Assembly (NCBI GenBank): GCA_049890215.1
Contig: JBMHBX010000031.1
Span: 1-64,000, forward strand
Length of the DNA stretch: 64,000 nt
From: UBA685 sp049890215
GTDB taxonomy: Bacteria > Pseudomonadota > Alphaproteobacteria > Puniceispirillales > Puniceispirillaceae
Reading direction: 5' to 3'
Notes under the pieces: model-generated
The model's input: only the letters and a program-made list of their open reading frames with translations
Databases searched by the model: none
What the model was told of the DNA's origin: nothing
Part shown: positions 34,652-44,741 of the stretch, piece by piece
Position numbering within the stretch: the first letter of the stretch is position 1
How the letters are laid out: every line of letters begins with the position of its first letter
Translations under genes and position numbers: made by a program

Positions 34652-35761
34652 TTAGTTCGGGATATTTCCGGACACACCATCAACATAATAATTCATTGCC
34701 CACAGGCCGCCATCATCAAGCGCTTCACCATCTTTTAAGACAACATTCCCTTTATTGTCTTTCATCGGGCCTTTGAAGATGACAAGTGAGCCATCAGCAA
34801 TGCCGTCACGCGCAGCGGTTGCAGCAGCAGCCACATCAGCAGGCATATTTTTGAACTCAGTCAAAACAAGGAAGTCATCACCAATACCCTTCCAGGTATT
34901 ACCTGCCCAATGGTTTGGCCCCTCACCTGTGGTCCAGCTGCCATTCATAGCTTTTTCGATTTGCTCAATATAATAAGGGCCCCAGTTATTCACAGATGAG
35001 AATAGCTGTGCATTTGGTGCAAATTCATGCATGTCTGAAGACTGACCAAATCCTTTAACGCCTGCTTTTTCAGCTGTCTGCAACATAGCAGGGCTATCTG
35101 TATGTTGTGCCAGAATATCAGCACCTTCTGCGATAAGCACTTTTGCTGCATCAGATTCTTTCACCGGATCATACCAGCTATTGACCCACACAACTGAAAT
35201 TTCAGCATCTTTATTCACAGAGCGCAGACCTTGTGCAAAAGCGTTAATGCCCTGAATCACTTCCGGAATTGGGAAAGCGCCAAGATAACCAATTTTGTTT
35301 GATTTTGTCATCAAACCAGCGACCACACCCTGCACATAGCGACCTTCATAAAAGCGGATGTTACCAGTCGCCATATTCTCAGCACGCTTATAGCCGGTAA
35401 TATGGTCAAATTTCACATTTGGAAATTCTTTCGACACTTTCAAAGTCGGGTCCATATAACCGAATGACGTTGTGAAAATCATCTGATTGCCTTGCTTGGC
35501 AAGCTCACGAATAACACGCGCCGCATCTGGTCCTTCCGGCACATTTTCCACATAAGTGGTCTCGACCTTTTCACCAAAGCGGGCCTCAACAGCCTGGCGC
35601 CCCATCTCATGCGCATAGGTCCAGCCATGGTCACCTGGATTTGTAAGATACACAAAACCCACTTTCATCGCTTCTGCTGATGCGCTTGCTGACATGCCAA
35701 TGGCGGCAACGGCTGCCATCAGGCTTGTCGAAAGCCATCTTCCTAATGTGATTGATTTCAT
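34652..35761 (-). CDS. BMP-family ABC transporter substrate-binding protein
   Basis: A 369-residue periplasmic lipoprotein-like or soluble binding protein of the BMP/Med (PnrA) family, which usually binds purine nucleosides. A signal peptide covers about residues 1-29 (LMAAVAAIGMSASASA). The family motifs are KVGFVYLTNPGDHGWTYAHEMGRQAVE, IFTTSFGYMDPTLKV, GRYVQGVVAGLMTKSNKIGYLG and QHTDSPAMLQTAEKAG. No Cys follows the signal, so it is probably soluble. It is the last gene of a four-gene importer operon and is followed by a terminator. Confidence 0.92.
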   Translation of the reverse strand: MKSITLGRWLSTSLMAAVAAIGMSASASAEAMKVGFVYLTNPGDHGWTYAHEMGRQAVEARFGEKVETTYVENVPEGPDAARVIRELAKQGNQMIFTTSFGYMDPTLKVSKEFPNVKFDHITGYKRAENMATGNIRFYEGRYVQGVVAGLMTKSNKIGYLGAFPIPEVIQGINAFAQGLRSVNKDAEISVVWVNSWYDPVKESDAAKVLIAEGADILAQHTDSPAMLQTAEKAGVKGFGQSSDMHEFAPNAQLFSSVNNWGPYYIEQIEKAMNGSWTTGEGPNHWAGNTWKGIGDDFLVLTEFKNMPADVAAAATAARDGIADGSLVIFKGPMKDNKGNVVLKDGEALDDGGLWAMNYYVDGVSGNIPN

Positions 35762-35784
35762 AATCGTCTCCTTTGTTTGTCAAT

Positions 35785-36693
35785 TTATCTGGTAGGATGG
35801 AAAATACGGCCTAAATGCGCCGGCGCTTTATGCAACACACCACCAGAGCGTGACATGCTGACAAGCACTATGATAGTCGCAAGATAGGGAAGCATTGATA
35901 AAAATTGCGGCTGAATTGTCCATCCGCGCGCCTGACCGGCAAGCTGCATGATGGTAATACCGCCAAATAAGATAGCGCCCACGACCACACGCCATGGCTG
36001 CCATGACGCAAAGACGACAAGAGCAAGGGCAATCCAACCACGCCCGGCTGTCATGCCTTCTGCCCAATGAGGCGTCAGAACAAGTGGTAAATAAGCGCCG
36101 GCAAGACCGGCCATAAGTCCGCCAAATAACACAGCGCCCCAGCGCACAAACAAAACATTATATCCAAGCGCATGCGCACTGTCATGATTAGCGCCGGTTG
36201 CGCGCACAATCAGGCCCCATCTGGTGCGCTTCAAAAAATACGCAACCCCTGCCACAATCACAATTGATAGATAAGCAAGTGCATCAAGCTGAAATGCCAG
36301 TCCCAAAAATGGAATATCTGACAGATAAGGCACATGCAAAGCAGGCAATCCATCAATCGCTTTGCCAACAAGAGGCGCACCGATCAGACCTGACAAACCT
36401 GTTCCGAAAATAGTAAGAGCCAGTCCAGTTGCCACCTGATTTGTGGCAAGACCAAGGGCAAATAAGCCAAAAACCGCAGCTGTCATCATACCGCCAAAAG
36501 CGCCTGCAATCATGCCCAAAGTCGCACTGCCTGATAAAATCGCAGCACCAAAGGCAGCTACAGCCCCCATCAGCATCATACCTTCAACACCAAGATTCAG
36601 CACACCGCTTCTCTCGGCGACAAGCTCACCGGTGGCGGCCAATATAAGAGGCACAGACGTCAATAAGATGGTCAGTAATAGCTCTTCATACAT
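35785..36693 (-). CDS. BMP-type ABC transporter permease 2
   Basis: A 302-residue inner-membrane permease of the BPD_transp_2 (NupQ/YufQ) type with about eight helices. GELVAERSGVLNLGVEGMMLMGA near residue 22 is the family hallmark. RTRWGLIVRATGANHDSAHALGYNV is the cytoplasmic coupling loop. It pairs with the permease encoded upstream at 36765-37853 and lies 23 nt before the binding-protein gene. Confidence 0.92.
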   Translation of the reverse strand: MYEELLLTILLTSVPLILAATGELVAERSGVLNLGVEGMMLMGAVAAFGAAILSGSATLGMIAGAFGGMMTAAVFGLFALGLATNQVATGLALTIFGTGLSGLIGAPLVGKAIDGLPALHVPYLSDIPFLGLAFQLDALAYLSIVIVAGVAYFLKRTRWGLIVRATGANHDSAHALGYNVLFVRWGAVLFGGLMAGLAGAYLPLVLTPHWAEGMTAGRGWIALALVVFASWQPWRVVVGAILFGGITIMQLAGQARGWTIQPQFLSMLPYLATIIVLVSMSRSGGVLHKAPAHLGRIFHPTR

Positions 36694-36764
36694 GGGTCTA
36701 TGTGTATCGCATTTTGCAACAACGGGAAACTTCTTTTACACACCTTCACTTTTTTGCGCGCTTT

Positions 36765-37853
36765 TTAGGCATTGTCTTTCATCGGGCGCACAAACGAAAT
36801 CTTGTAATTTGTCCATGTCTCTCCGGCAAGCAACATAAATAACAACAGGCCTTTGAATAAACCTGTGACAACTTTGGGAATGCCAAGCGCAATTTGCGCA
36901 GAATCACCACCAAGCTCTGCCAAAGCGACCACCAGACCTGCGATGATCACAGCCCCCGGATTAAGGCGCGCTAAAAATGCCACAATGATAGCTGTAAACC
37001 CAAAGCCAAAAGAGATATTCGGTTGCAATTGACCAATATTGGCTGACACCTCAACTGCCCCGGCAAGACCGGCCAGTGCACCTGATACCATCATCACCGC
37101 GATGGTCACAAAACCAGGCTTAAAGCCGGCAAATTTGGCGGCACGCGGCGCCTCTCCGAATAAGCGCACCTGATATCCTGCCAATGTATGACGCAAAATC
37201 AGACCGCCAATGATCGCAATCAGCAACGCAAAAGGCACCCCCCAATGAAGCTGACCAAGCCGCCCAATTCCCGGCAGGATAACAGGCGGTATCAGGGCCG
37301 CATCTGCATAAAGAGGCGTAAGCGGAAATCCAAATGACATAGGATCACGCCATGGCCCCCGCACAAGCCAGTCAATCAGCAAACTTGCCACATAGGTTAG
37401 CATCAAAGAGACTAAAATCTCATTTGTGGAAAAGCGGACACGCAAAAACGCCGGTATTAGCGCCCAAAGCGCCCCTGCTGCCATCGCTGCAAGGGCCATA
37501 GGCACCAATATTGCATAGCTTGACGCCTCCGGATAAGACAGGGCAACCCAACCGGCACCCAACGCCCCTAAGACAAGCTGCCCTTCTGCCCCGATATTCC
37601 AGATATTGGCACGGTAACAGAACACAAGACCTGTCCCAATAATTATAAGAGGGCAGGCTTTTACAAATAAATCAGCTATCTGATCACCACGTGACAGAGG
37701 TGTCAGAAAAAACATAGATAATGCTTTGAGCGCATCATATCCCAAAAGCGCAAAAATAATGCCACCAAGAACGACCGTGATCGCAATCGCAACCACAGGC
37801 GTGGCAAACCGCACCCAGGTTGGGATCATTGTGCGTTTTTCCAGCCTTATCAT
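36765..37853 (-). CDS. BMP-type ABC transporter permease 1
   Basis: A 362-residue permease (NupP/YufP type). It has a longer N-terminal part than its partner, AFCYRANIWNIGAEGQLVLGALGA-like sequence (VFCYRANIWNIGAEGQL) near residue 80, and the coupling loop RLFGEAPRAAKFAGFKP. The ATG overlaps the ATPase stop (TTATGA). It probably forms a heterodimeric channel with the 35785-36693 product. Confidence 0.92.
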   Translation of the reverse strand: MIRLEKRTMIPTWVRFATPVVAIAITVVLGGIIFALLGYDALKALSMFFLTPLSRGDQIADLFVKACPLIIIGTGLVFCYRANIWNIGAEGQLVLGALGAGWVALSYPEASSYAILVPMALAAMAAGALWALIPAFLRVRFSTNEILVSLMLTYVASLLIDWLVRGPWRDPMSFGFPLTPLYADAALIPPVILPGIGRLGQLHWGVPFALLIAIIGGLILRHTLAGYQVRLFGEAPRAAKFAGFKPGFVTIAVMMVSGALAGLAGAVEVSANIGQLQPNISFGFGFTAIIVAFLARLNPGAVIIAGLVVALAELGGDSAQIALGIPKVVTGLFKGLLLFMLLAGETWTNYKISFVRPMKDNA

Positions 37854-39424
37854 AATCTGCTACCTGCCCCGTTTTTTGCGGTCTTTTTGCTCTTAGCGCC
37901 TTTGGCATGATTGCCCAATTGCTCTCCGCCCATCAAAAGACCAACTGATTCTGGCGTCATCTCCCCTGCCTCATAAGCTTGTGACAACCGCCCGCCATGC
38001 AGAACAGCGATATGGCTTGAGATCGCAAAAATCTCTTCTAAATCTTGAGAAATCAGCAAAATCGCAGACCCTTTTTGCGCCAGCGCTAGCAAAGCGGTTC
38101 TGATAAGCTGGGCTGCGCCAATATCCACCCCCCATGTTGGCTGGCTGACAATCAGCACCTTTGGCTGTTTTTGAATTTCGCGACCAACCACAAATTTTTG
38201 CAAATTGCCACCAGACAAAGCAGAGGCAAGCGGATCTGCCTCAGGAGTACGCACATCAAAATCAGATATGATCATTTGCGTTTGTGCTTGCACAGACTGA
38301 TGCCTGACAAGGCCTGTCACTACCATCTCACCTGACGAATGAGACGTCATCAGCGTATTTTCAGATAAACGCATCGCCGGCACTGCGGCATGACCATTGC
38401 GATCTTCAGGAATAAAGCCAACCCCTTTTTGCCGTCTTGTCTCTGGCATATGGCTGCGCAAATCCTCTCCCATGACAGACATCTTTGCGATTTGATGTCT
38501 GTCACGCCATTCCCCTGTCAGGGCGCCCATTAACTCATCCTGACCATTACCAGATATGCCTGCAATGCCCAGAATCTGACCTTCATAAAGGGAAAAGCCA
38601 ACATCCGATAAGGTCACATCAAATGGCCCCTGTGCAGGGCGATTTAATCCTGCAACCTCAAATAAGGCCTTTGTGCCGATTTGTGATGATTGCCTTTTAA
38701 TATCTGAAATAGCACTTCCCACCATTAATTCGGCAATGGCTTTTTTCGATTTGGACTTGCTGTTGAGGGTATCAATCTTCAGGCCGCCGCGCAAAATCGT
38801 GGCTTTCTGGCACAACGCTTTAATCTCATCTAATTTGTGAGAGATAAATAAAATCGCACAGCCCTCATCAGCAAGCTTGCGGATAACGGTAAATAGCTGC
38901 TGTGTCTCTTGCGGCGTCAAAACAGATGTTGGCTCATCCATTATCAATAATTTGGGGCTTTGCAAAAGACAGCGCAATATCTCAACACGCTGCTGCTCAC
39001 CAACTGACAAATCAGCAACTAATTTATCAGCGGCAATCGGAATACCATAAGACGCAGATAAGCTTTCGATTCTGGCAGATAAGCTTTCAAGAGACTCGCC
39101 TGCTTCCATCGCAAGCTGAATATTTTCAGCAACTGACAAAGCCTCAAATTGCGAAAAATGCTGAAACACCATGCCAATGCCCATTTGGCGGGCCGCTTGC
39201 GGGCCTTGAATGGTGACAGGCTTGCCCTCAAACAAAAACTGGCCCTCATCAGGCTGCAGGACACCATAGACCATTTTGACAAAGGTCGATTTGCCGGCGC
39301 CATTTTCACCTAAGAGTGCGTGAATTTCGCCTGCATGAATGGCAAAATCCACTTGCCGATTGGCAGTAAAATCGCCAAATCTTTTGGTAATGGCCCGTGC
39401 CTCAAATAAGGGAGTCGCGCTCAT
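37850..39424 (-). CDS. BMP-type ABC transporter ATP-binding protein (double ATPase)
   Basis: A 524-residue protein with two ABC domains in tandem, as in sugar and nucleoside importers. Domain 1 has Walker A LGENGAGKSTFVK, signature DLSVGEQQRVEIL and Walker B LLIMDEPTS. Domain 2 has a degenerate Walker A GISGNGQDEL, signature ALSGGNLQKFVVG, and SQPTWGVDIGA in place of Walker B. Such asymmetry is normal in this family. A basic tail (KGAKSKKTAKN) ends it. First gene of the importer operon, 39 nt after the ACT-domain gene. Confidence 0.93.
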   Translation of the reverse strand: MSATPLFEARAITKRFGDFTANRQVDFAIHAGEIHALLGENGAGKSTFVKMVYGVLQPDEGQFLFEGKPVTIQGPQAARQMGIGMVFQHFSQFEALSVAENIQLAMEAGESLESLSARIESLSASYGIPIAADKLVADLSVGEQQRVEILRCLLQSPKLLIMDEPTSVLTPQETQQLFTVIRKLADEGCAILFISHKLDEIKALCQKATILRGGLKIDTLNSKSKSKKAIAELMVGSAISDIKRQSSQIGTKALFEVAGLNRPAQGPFDVTLSDVGFSLYEGQILGIAGISGNGQDELMGALTGEWRDRHQIAKMSVMGEDLRSHMPETRRQKGVGFIPEDRNGHAAVPAMRLSENTLMTSHSSGEMVVTGLVRHQSVQAQTQMIISDFDVRTPEADPLASALSGGNLQKFVVGREIQKQPKVLIVSQPTWGVDIGAAQLIRTALLALAQKGSAILLISQDLEEIFAISSHIAVLHGGRLSQAYEAGEMTPESVGLLMGGEQLGNHAKGAKSKKTAKNGAGSRL

Positions 39425-39463
39425 CTATCCTCAATTATCCCCGCCCAATCTTGTCCCTTTGTT

Positions 39464-39862
39464 TTAACGGCGCTCAGATATTTGTGCAAGCACCATCATT
39501 GCCTGCTTGCTTTTATCAACAGGCACAAACAAATGGTCATGATAAAAGCCTGCGACCGGATTGACCGGAATGCCCGCCTCGGCCAACTTGCCTGATATAT
39601 GCGCCATAAAGCCAACCGCCTCCAGAGAGGAATGAATATCAAGCGTTATCATATGGCTTGCAAAATCATAGTGAAGATGATGCCCCTCTGCCTGTTCTTT
39701 GGTGATGATAAGCGTCATCCCCTGTGGTTCGCAAAATTGCATCTGCGGCGTCAAACCATCTGGAATCCGTCCATTTGCGATTGTCACAAAGACAAACACC
39801 TCTTCACGCAAAACAGCTTTCATATTTGCAAATAATGTTGCGATATCTCGTTCACCAGACAT
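39464..39862 (-). CDS. ACT-domain protein
   Basis: A 132-residue small protein with two ACT-like segments (VFVTIANGRIPDGL, MTLIITKEQAEGH, then ITLDIHSSLEAVGFMAHISGKLAEAGIPVNPVAGFYHDHLFVP). The YHDHLFVP ending and overall size match stand-alone ACT_7/ACT_3-type proteins found in many proteobacteria, thought to bind amino acids. ATG 39862 follows AGAGG by 5 nt. Same strand as, and just upstream of, the BMP importer; a functional link is not evident. Confidence 0.75.
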   Translation of the reverse strand: MSGERDIATLFANMKAVLREEVFVFVTIANGRIPDGLTPQMQFCEPQGMTLIITKEQAEGHHLHYDFASHMITLDIHSSLEAVGFMAHISGKLAEAGIPVNPVAGFYHDHLFVPVDKSKQAMMVLAQISERR

Positions 39863-40040
39863 AGTGCCTCTTATTTTTTCTGCTCGACCCTTAGACATTT
39901 AGCCGTGATCATGCCCTTTTTTTTACCGGGGGGATAGCAATAACCGTCTGAATCTATATAACAGCGCACAACGCTTACCTGTTCGCGTGCGTTGCCATCT
40001 TTACCAAGGACTGTTTTTCGTGCCCTATTTACCTCCCAAA

Positions 40041-41621
40041 ATGACCCGCTATTTGTTCGGCAATTCTCATAATGCAAAGGATATCCCGACCCTGACGCCG
40101 CGTCAGGCCAGCATTGATTTATTATCAGGTTTTACCGTCTCTCTTGCGCTTGTGCCAGAAGCTGTCGCCTTCGCCTTTGTTGCTGGCCTGGCACCTCTTG
40201 CCGGTCTTTATGCAGCCTTCATCGTAGGCCTTATCACAGCGCTTTTCGGGGGACGCCCCGGCATGATATCAGGTGCCACAGGGGCGCTTGCGGTTGTGAT
40301 GGTCTCACTTGTGATGTCACATGGGGCAGATTATTTGTTCGCAACCGTGATTTTGATGGGGATCCTGCAGCTTATTGCCGGAGCGCTTAGATGGGGGAAA
40401 TTTATCCGCATGGTCCCTCACCCTGTTATGCTTGGCTTTGTCAATGGTCTTGCAATCGTCATCGGACTGGCACAGCTTGAACAATTTAAGACAACAAGTG
40501 AGACTGGCGTGGTGTCCTGGTTGTCTGGCAGTCAGCTTTATCTGACGCTGGGCCTTGTGGCAGCCACCATGATCATTATCTGGCTAACACCGCGCGTCAC
40601 CAAACTCATCCCTGCGCCTTTGGTGGCAATCGGTCTTGTGACAATGATTGTACTTGGTTTTGATATGGATGTCCCGCGCGTTGGTGATCTTGCCTCATTA
40701 TCTGGCGGCTTTCCGTCATTTTATATACCCATGGTGCCTTTTACCCTTGAGACCTTTTATATCATTTTTCCCTATGCTGTCATTTTGGCAGCCATCGGCC
40801 TTATTGAAAGCCTTCTGACTTTGAATTTAGTTGGCGATATGACCAATCAGCGTGGCGGCGCAAGCAAGGAGTGTCTCGCACAAGGCGGCGCTAATCTTGT
40901 CACCGGCTTTTTTGCCGGCATGGGTGGTTGTGCTATGATTGGCCAGTCTATGATTAATGTGAAATCAGGTGGCAGAACCAGAATTGCCGCCACAACCGCC
41001 GCTTTATTTTTGCTCAGCTATATTATTTTTGCGGCACCTGCGATTGAATTGATCCCCATAGCCGCTCTGACAGGTGTGATGTTTATGGTGGTGATTGGCA
41101 CCTTTGCATGGCACTCTTTGCGCACATTATTCAAAGTGCCGCGTGCAGATGCGCTTGTCACCATTATGGTCACCATTGTCACAGTCTGGCAGGATTTGGC
41201 CATCGCGGTTGTGGTTGGTGTTATTATGTCTGCTCTTGTTTATGCCTGGAACGCTGCCAAGCGCATTAACGCCTCAACAAGACCTTCAGTAAGAGAGCAT
41301 GGCGCTCTTGTATATGATATTAAAGGCCCGCTATTCTTTGGCTCAATCACCTCTTTTACAGAGCTATTTCACTATGAAGATGACCCTGAAACCGTGATTA
41401 TTGATTTTGCCGGATCGCGCGTGGTTGACCAATCTGCCCTACAGGCTATCGAAGATGTCGCCGCCAAATATGATGCGATTGGAAAGCGTGTGATGCTTCG
41501 TCATCTCAGCAAGGATTGTCATGATTTGCTCACAAAATCAGGTCAGCTAATGGTCTCATCAGACGATGATCCTGATTATCAAATCGCCGCAGATTACGGC
41601 GTGCGCATTGGCAGGCTATAG
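40041..41621 (+). CDS. SulP-family anion permease with STAS domain
   Basis: A 526-residue inner-membrane transporter of the SulP/SLC26 family (sulfate, bicarbonate or dicarboxylate). It has about 12-14 helices with the family stretch SLALVPEAVAFAFVAGLAPLAGLYAAFI, followed by a C-terminal STAS domain from about residue 420 (LVYDIKGPLFFGSI, VIIDFAGSRVVDQSALQAIEDV). The ATG at 40041 has no clear ribosome site; a TTG at 39987 would add 18 residues. Substrate cannot be told. Confidence 0.9.
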   Translation: MTRYLFGNSHNAKDIPTLTPRQASIDLLSGFTVSLALVPEAVAFAFVAGLAPLAGLYAAFIVGLITALFGGRPGMISGATGALAVVMVSLVMSHGADYLFATVILMGILQLIAGALRWGKFIRMVPHPVMLGFVNGLAIVIGLAQLEQFKTTSETGVVSWLSGSQLYLTLGLVAATMIIIWLTPRVTKLIPAPLVAIGLVTMIVLGFDMDVPRVGDLASLSGGFPSFYIPMVPFTLETFYIIFPYAVILAAIGLIESLLTLNLVGDMTNQRGGASKECLAQGGANLVTGFFAGMGGCAMIGQSMINVKSGGRTRIAATTAALFLLSYIIFAAPAIELIPIAALTGVMFMVVIGTFAWHSLRTLFKVPRADALVTIMVTIVTVWQDLAIAVVVGVIMSALVYAWNAAKRINASTRPSVREHGALVYDIKGPLFFGSITSFTELFHYEDDPETVIIDFAGSRVVDQSALQAIEDVAAKYDAIGKRVMLRHLSKDCHDLLTKSGQLMVSSDDDPDYQIAADYGVRIGRL

Positions 41622-41633
41622 CGGCAATAAGGC

Positions 41634-41840
41634 TTAATAATGAGGCGGCGGCCTGTCTTCGGCTGCCGTCAATATGCCGCCATCACCTTGCTCAGCCTTT
41701 AGCTTTAGATTTAGCTTTTGCACATCAAGGCGCAATGCCGCAATTTCTTTTTGCTGACTATATAGCTCATCCCCCAACTGGCTGATTTCTGCCTGAAGAT
41801 GGGCGATTTGTTCTTGCAGCATTTTAATATCTTTTTCCAT
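41634..41840 (-). CDS. slyX: SlyX family protein
   Basis: A 68-residue coiled-coil protein of the SlyX family. Heptads run through about residues 4-50 (MLQEQIAHLQAEISQLGDEL, QQKEIAALRLDVQKLNLKL), and the C-terminus RPPPHY is the family signature. Function unknown in general. It converges with the SulP gene, 12 nt away. Confidence 0.88.
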   Translation of the reverse strand: MEKDIKMLQEQIAHLQAEISQLGDELYSQQKEIAALRLDVQKLNLKLKAEQGDGGILTAAEDRPPPHY

Positions 41841-41989
41841 AGCCTGACATCTCTACCATAACAGGCGCGCTGAGAAAATAGCCCAAATAAGCCCCGCCTA
41901 ATGAACGCTAAGCGCACCTTGTGCCTGTCTGCCCGAAACGTCACCGCGATTGACATCTGCGCCGGAACCAGTCATGTCTTGTGCCCATC

Positions 41990-43843
41990 ATGCTGACCAT
42001 CACCAAATTATCATATGCCATAGAGGGCAAACCGCTTTTTGAGAACGCCTCAGCAAGCATTCCCACAGGTCACAAAGTGGGTATTGTTGGCCGCAATGGC
42101 ACTGGCAAAACGACCTTGTTCAATTTGATCAAAGGCACATTAACACCAGATAGCGGCGATATAGAGGTGCCATCTTATTTCCGTATTGGCGGGGTTGAAC
42201 AAGAAGCACCGGCAAGTGATGACAGCCTTCTTGAAACAGTGCTCAAAGCAGATGAAGAACGCGCCGCCTTGCTAGCAGAAGCAGAGAGCGCCACAAACCC
42301 AAACCGCATAGCTGAAATTCACCAAAGGCTTGGCGATATTGATGCTTATTCAGCAGAAGCGCGCGCCTCTTCTATTTTGTCTGGTCTGGGGTTTTCCTAT
42401 CAGGATCAGTTACGCCCCTGCCATGAATTTTCAGGCGGATGGCGCATGCGCGTAGCATTAGGCGCCGTATTATTCTCACAACCAGATTTATTACTTCTTG
42501 ATGAGCCAACAAACTATCTTGACCTTGAAGGCGCCTTTTGGCTTGAGCAATTTTTGGCAAGATACCAGAAAACAGCGCTTATCATCTCTCATGACAGAGA
42601 GTTGCTGAACAGGTCAGTCACTGCCATCTTACATCTGGCAGATCATCATCTTCATTATTACACAGGCTCTTATGATCAGTTTGATGCTGAAAGGCGCGCT
42701 AAACTGGAACAACAGCAATCAATGAAGCGCAAACAAGATGCGCAACGCGCCCATATACAAAGCTTTGTCGACAGGTTTCGTGCCAAAGCCTCGAAGGCAC
42801 GTCAGGCGCAGTCACGCTTAAAACAGCTTGAAAAAATGCAACCAATCGCAGCCTTATCAGAAAATGCGGTTGCCGCTTTTTCCTTTCCCACCCCTGCCGC
42901 CTTGCGCCCGCCTCTTGTGGTTATCGAAACAGGGTCAGTCGGCTATGAAGGCAAGGCGATTTTATCTCAGCTGAATTTGCGTCTTGATAGTGATGACAGA
43001 ATCGCTTTGCTAGGCGCTAATGGTGAAGGCAAATCCACCTTATCAAAGCTCATTGCCTCTCGTCTGCCTTTATTGTCAGGCGAGGTGCGCCAATCTTCTA
43101 AATTGCGTGTTGGCTTTTTTGCACAGCACCAGCTAGATGAGCTTGTAAAAGGACAGAGCGCCTTGCAGCATATCATGCGCCTTTGCCCTGATGAGACTGA
43201 AAAAACCTTACGCACAAGGCTTGGCGGCGCAGGGTTTCACAATGATATTGTCGATATGCCGGTTGAAAAATTATCTGGCGGCCAAAAAGCGCGGCTATTA
43301 CTTTTGATCGCAACCATAGATGCCCCTCATATTCTGATTTTGGATGAGCCGACAAACCACCTTGATATTGAAAGCAGAGAGGCGCTTGTCCTTGCCTTAA
43401 GTGACTATGAAGGCGCTGTGATTCTGGTCAGCCATGACACACATCTTGTTGAGACAGTCGCAGACAGATTATGGCTTGTCAAAGAGGGTCATGTGACCAC
43501 CTTTGACGGTGATATTGATGATTATAAAAAGCTGATTTTGCAATCTGCCAAATCCCAGAAACAGGGCAAAGAGGCAAAAAAAACACAGACAGTCAAACCG
43601 CTAAAGAAAAAGGTCAATCCGTTAAGGTTACAACGCCTTGCAAGTGATCTTGAAATCAAAATAGACCAGTTAAACCAAACAAAAACAGCTCTAGAAACAG
43701 AAATGGCCGCCCCAGATTTTTACAGCAAACATGACGGGCGCTATATCAATGATATCACCAATCAGCTATCTGATCTTTTATCCGAAATCAGCGCATCTGA
43801 AGATGAGTGGCTTGATATTCTGGCACAAATCGAAAATAGCTAG
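41990..43843 (+). CDS. ABC-F family ATPase (Uup/YheS-like)
   Basis: A 617-residue soluble twin ATPase of the ABC-F family, which binds the ribosome E-site region and relieves translation stalling. Domain 1 has GRNGTGKTTLF, FSGGWRMRVALG and LLLLDEPTNYLD. The P-site-tether linker follows (about 240-290, rich in K, R and Q: RRAKLEQQQSMKRKQDAQ). Domain 2 has GANGEGKSTLS, LSGGQKARLLL and ILDEPTNHLD. The C-terminal coiled coil runs from about 510. ATG 41990 is chosen over GTG 41981. Its 3' end overlaps pxpA by 4 bp. Confidence 0.93.
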   Translation: MLTITKLSYAIEGKPLFENASASIPTGHKVGIVGRNGTGKTTLFNLIKGTLTPDSGDIEVPSYFRIGGVEQEAPASDDSLLETVLKADEERAALLAEAESATNPNRIAEIHQRLGDIDAYSAEARASSILSGLGFSYQDQLRPCHEFSGGWRMRVALGAVLFSQPDLLLLDEPTNYLDLEGAFWLEQFLARYQKTALIISHDRELLNRSVTAILHLADHHLHYYTGSYDQFDAERRAKLEQQQSMKRKQDAQRAHIQSFVDRFRAKASKARQAQSRLKQLEKMQPIAALSENAVAAFSFPTPAALRPPLVVIETGSVGYEGKAILSQLNLRLDSDDRIALLGANGEGKSTLSKLIASRLPLLSGEVRQSSKLRVGFFAQHQLDELVKGQSALQHIMRLCPDETEKTLRTRLGGAGFHNDIVDMPVEKLSGGQKARLLLLIATIDAPHILILDEPTNHLDIESREALVLALSDYEGAVILVSHDTHLVETVADRLWLVKEGHVTTFDGDIDDYKKLILQSAKSQKQGKEAKKTQTVKPLKKKVNPLRLQRLASDLEIKIDQLNQTKTALETEMAAPDFYSKHDGRYINDITNQLSDLLSEISASEDEWLDILAQIENS

Positions 43844-44607
43844 GCCATCATCTGAGGCAGGGTCACAAGCTGAAATCCTGCCTCTGCCATACCCTGCCTG
43901 ACCGCCCGTGCCACAGATAATGCATTTGGCCCGTCTCCATGCACACAGATTGACTGCGCCGGCAATGATATCATCTGCCCGTCAACGGTGCGTACCTTGC
44001 CGTCCTGAAAGATTGACAAACATTGCTGCACAGACAGCTTTTCATCATGGATCATCGCATCACTTCGCGATCGCGGTGCCAACTGGCCATCTGGCATATA
44101 GGCGCGATCGGCAAAAACCTCCTCTGCGACTGGCAAGCCTGCCTTATGACCCATATGGGATAATTCAGATAAAGCAGGTGATAGCAGAATAAGTGACTGA
44201 TCAACACTTTTGATCGCACGCACAATCGCGCCTGACATATCAGCATCTGCACATGCCATATTATTAAGCGCCCCATGCGGCTTTACATGGCTAATCTTGG
44301 CCCCGACAAGCGCAGCCATCCCCAAACTTGCCCCGATTTGATACGCCATCAGGCGCTCAATCTCTGCCAGAGATAAAGTCATTTGACGCCTGCCAAAGCC
44401 ATGCAAATCCAAAAAGCCAGGATGGGCACCAAGACTAACACCGCCCTTTTGTGCCTGTGCCATGGTCTTACCCATGATATTATGATCACCGGCATGAAAT
44501 CCGCAGGCAATATTGGCAGTGGCAATGATCGTCAATAATGCGTCATCATCACCCATTTTCCACGGGCCATAACCTTCTGCCATATCAGCGTTTAAGTTAA
44601 ATTTCAT
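43840..44607 (-). CDS. pxpA: 5-oxoprolinase subunit A (LamB/YcsF family)
   Basis: Part of the ATP-dependent prokaryotic 5-oxoprolinase PxpABC, which opens pyroglutamate to glutamate. The 255-residue protein starts MKFNLNADMAEGYGPW. It has ANIACGFHAGDHNIM with the conserved HAGD, GVSLGAHPGFLDLHGFGRR and ICVHGDGPNAL. ATG 44607 follows AGGAGG at 10 nt; an upstream extension is basic and non-conserved. It is divergent from pxpBC, unlike the usual single operon, and overlaps the ABC-F gene end. Confidence 0.93.
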   Translation of the reverse strand: MKFNLNADMAEGYGPWKMGDDDALLTIIATANIACGFHAGDHNIMGKTMAQAQKGGVSLGAHPGFLDLHGFGRRQMTLSLAEIERLMAYQIGASLGMAALVGAKISHVKPHGALNNMACADADMSGAIVRAIKSVDQSLILLSPALSELSHMGHKAGLPVAEEVFADRAYMPDGQLAPRSRSDAMIHDEKLSVQQCLSIFQDGKVRTVDGQMISLPAQSICVHGDGPNALSVARAVRQGMAEAGFQLVTLPQMMA

Positions 44608-44741
44608 GAACCCCTTGCCTCCTTTTGGCGCCTGTCTGTCAGCGCCCTTGCCCTTGGCGCTATAATTGGCCATGATAACCTTATATAACCCACTTGTCAC
44701 ATGTCATATTTCAATCAGGATAACAGGCTTTTTTTCCCGCA

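Noticed and set aside
39871..40077. 68-codon minus-strand ORF between the ACT-domain and SulP genes
   Set aside because: It overlaps the start regions of both neighbours, has no clear ribosome site, and shows no recognisable motif; kept out as probably chance, though it is the least unlikely of the spacer ORFs.
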